From contig JBAXCY010000170.1 of NCBI GenBank assembly GCA_037141235.1, positions 1-6,288 of the forward strand: a stretch of 6,288 nt of DNA, in the 5' to 3' direction. Shown here one piece after another: positions 5,409 to 6,288 of this stretch (position 1 is the stretch's first letter; every line of letters starts with the position of its first letter). The notes beneath the pieces were generated by a model. That model was not told the origin of the DNA, did not search any database, and saw only the letters and a program-made list of their open reading frames with translations. Made by a program: the position numbers and the translations under genes. The stretch is from Bog-756 sp037141235 (GTDB taxonomy: Bacteria; Actinomycetota; Acidimicrobiia; Acidimicrobiales; RAAP-2).

Positions 5409-5428
5409 TGGTATCTGTTCCGATACCA
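5409..5428. promoter_or_regulatory. operator of the XRE/nucleotidyltransferase operon
   Basis: Perfect 7-bp arms TGGTATC (5409-5415) and GATACCA (5422-5428) flank a 6-nt spacer TGTTCC. It overlaps the predicted -10 box, as expected for self-repression by the XRE protein encoded 8 nt further on. The core and spacing match the site upstream of the ATPase gene (2528-2545). Confidence 0.65.
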
Positions 5429-5429
5429 T
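5424..5429 (+). promoter_or_regulatory. -10 box of a probable leaderless XRE operon mRNA
   Basis: TACCAT fits the actinobacterial TANNNT -10 form and lies exactly 6 nt before GTG 5436, so transcription should begin at or next to the start codon. No clear -35 is seen. Confidence 0.45.
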
Positions 5430-5435
5430 TATTTC

Positions 5436-5750
5436 GTGAATGCAGGAATGGTCATCCGCACAGCTCGCAAGCAGTCGAACTTGAGCCTCCGGGTCCTGGC
5501 CGCCCGAGCCGGCACCTCGCACGCCACGCTCTCGGCCTACGAGCACGGCCGGGTGGACCCGACGACCGCCGTGCTGTCGCGGATCATCAAGGCCACCGGC
5601 CACTCGTTGGAGACCACCCTCCTCGGGATCCCCACCGACATCGAAGGACTGTCCCGAGGCGACGAGCTGATCGCCGTGCTCGAGTTGGCCGAGCACTTCC
5701 CCGCCCGCCATGCCCCCGCACTCGAGTTCCCTCGGTTCGGCCCGGCATGA
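5436..5750 (+). CDS. XRE-family helix-turn-helix regulator, probable antitoxin
   Basis: 104 residues. Residues about 7-60 form an XRE/Cro-type helix-turn-helix: IRTARKQSNLSLRVLAARAG, then the turn and recognition helix TSHATLSAYEHGR (27-39), then TTAVLSRIIKATGHSLE. The C-terminal 40 residues (EGLSRGDELIAVLELAEHFPARHAPALEFPRFGPA region) are not DNA-binding and probably contact the toxin partner. The start is taken as GTG 5436 because it lies 6 nt after the -10 box; an in-frame ATG at 5448 is the alternative, with GCAGGA too close to act as a ribosome site. The TGA (5748-5750) overlaps the next gene's ATG as ATGA, the classic coupled toxin-antitoxin layout. It should repress its own promoter through the palindrome at 5409-5428, and perhaps the ATPase promoter. 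Confidence 0.8.
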   Translation: MNAGMVIRTARKQSNLSLRVLAARAGTSHATLSAYEHGRVDPTTAVLSRIIKATGHSLETTLLGIPTDIEGLSRGDELIAVLELAEHFPARHAPALEFPRFGPA

Positions 5751-6288
5751 CATCGATCGTCGACAAGATCGTGGCGCTCAGCACAGCGCTGGATGCCCAG
5801 CGCCTCCCCCACGCCTTCGGTGGCGCACTGGCACTGGCGTTCTGCACCGAGCGAGCCCGGGCCACCATCGACATCGATGTGAACGTCTTCGTCGGCCAGT
5901 ACAAGGCTGCCGTTGTGCTGTTGGCTCTCCCTGAGGCGGTGGGCCAGACCGATGCCGACCTGGCGGCCCTCGCACGTGACGGCCAGATCCGGCTGTGGTG
6001 GGACCAGACACCGGTCGACATCTTCTTGGACAAGACCGAGTTCCACGTCCAAGCGGCATCGCGCCGGCGACTCCATGAGTTCGCCGGGCATCAGATTCCC
6101 TTCTTGGGCTGTTCGGATCTGGCCGTCTTCAAAGCGTTCTACAACCGCACCATGGACTGGGCCGACATCGAGGCGATGATCGCCATCGGCTCACTCGACG
6201 TCGACCACACCCTCGGCACGCTGGTCCGCTACCTCGGCGAGGACGACGAGCGGGTGGAGCGGCTGCGGTCGCTGGCGCCGGTCGACGG
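5747..6288 (+). CDS. nucleotidyltransferase of the AbiEii/MenT-like toxin superfamily (partial, 3' end missing)
   Basis: 181 residues are visible before the window ends, with no stop codon. The nucleotidyltransferase core shows HAFGGALALAF (22-32), the Gly25-Gly26 pair, and RATIDIDVNVF (38-48) with the metal-binding Asp42-x-Asp44. A likely third acidic residue is Asp91 in PVDIFL. A later patch LAVFKAFYNRTMDWADIEAM (125-144) matches the K....R..DW.DIE.. pattern common in this superfamily. Related toxins add nucleotides to tRNA acceptor ends or other targets and stop growth or phage spread. Paired through ATGA overlap with the XRE gene, it is most simply the toxin of a type II or type IV-like system. 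The start ATG 5747 lacks a Shine-Dalgarno sequence and probably depends on coupling. The substrate and exact subfamily are not determined. Confidence 0.8.
   Translation, partial: MTSIVDKIVALSTALDAQRLPHAFGGALALAFCTERARATIDIDVNVFVGQYKAAVVLLALPEAVGQTDADLAALARDGQIRLWWDQTPVDIFLDKTEFHVQAASRRRLHEFAGHQIPFLGCSDLAVFKAFYNRTMDWADIEAMIAIGSLDVDHTLGTLVRYLGEDDERVERLRSLAPVD

Noticed and set aside
5154..5435. Upstream extension of the XRE protein to ATG 5154
   Set aside because: The extra residues show no family pattern, and the frame crosses the palindromic operator and the -10 box at 5409-5429.
5141..5746. Open plus-strand frame running from ATG 5141 into the nucleotidyltransferase without a stop
   Set aside because: The upstream part is out of frame with the well-supported XRE gene and gives low-complexity Arg/Pro-rich sequence; lack of stops is common in GC-rich DNA.
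5100..6091. Long minus-strand frames opposite the XRE and nucleotidyltransferase genes
   Set aside because: They mirror well-supported plus-strand genes and show no recognisable motif.
1..6288. CRISPR array, insertion sequence, integrase or tRNA gene
   Set aside because: No regularly spaced direct repeats, no transposase or integrase motifs, no matching terminal inverted repeats and no cloverleaf-like sequence were found by eye.

Overview
The window looks like a chromosomal accessory island from a high-GC Gram-positive bacterium, most likely an actinobacterium. The reasons are GC-rich third codon positions, GTG and TTG starts, and two genes whose -10 box (TANNNT) sits exactly 6 nt before the start codon, the layout of leaderless actinobacterial mRNAs. 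I see no transposase, integrase, tRNA, rRNA or CRISPR array. Species cannot be fixed from this sequence.

Layout, left to right. (1) 1-156 (+): C-terminal tail of an unrecognised gene. (2) 221-1012 (+): a type II toxin-antitoxin pair of the TacA/TacT kind, a DUF1778 ribbon-helix-helix antitoxin followed directly by a GNAT acetyltransferase toxin, behind a promoter carrying several TAGG/CCTA half-sites. (3) 1064-2482 (-): an ATPase of the 'archaeal-type ATPase/DUF234' class with a C-terminal nuclease-like fold, preceded by a near-perfect palindromic operator. (4) 2697-3884 (-): a class II Fic protein (AMP-transferase fold) with its own inhibitory helix and a C-terminal winged helix. (5) 3979-4994 (-): a HEPN/MNT pair in which the nucleotidyltransferase carries an extra N-terminal winged helix. 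It lies behind a consensus TATAAT promoter buried in two tandem TGGGCA-N6-TGCCCA operators. (6) 5063-5408: mostly non-coding, with one doubtful small reading frame. (7) 5436-6288 (+): an XRE-type regulator overlapping a nucleotidyltransferase of the AbiEii/MenT-like toxin superfamily, which is cut by the window end.

The window therefore stacks four toxin-antitoxin-like modules and one ATPase/nuclease-like gene in 6.3 kb, each apparently with its own control region. The modules use different chemistries: acetylation, Fic NMP transfer, HEPN with MNT, and GG...DxD nucleotidyl transfer. This is typical of a toxin-antitoxin or defence hot spot.

The most interesting signal is regulatory. The operator in front of the XRE gene (GGTATC-N6-GATACC) has a close relative with the same half-site core and the same 6-nt spacer in front of the ATPase gene about 2.9 kb away (AGTATC-N6-GATACT, plus an adjacent ACTATC-N6-GATACC). 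This suggests that one regulator may control both loci. All functional assignments come from motifs read by eye; no database search was run.
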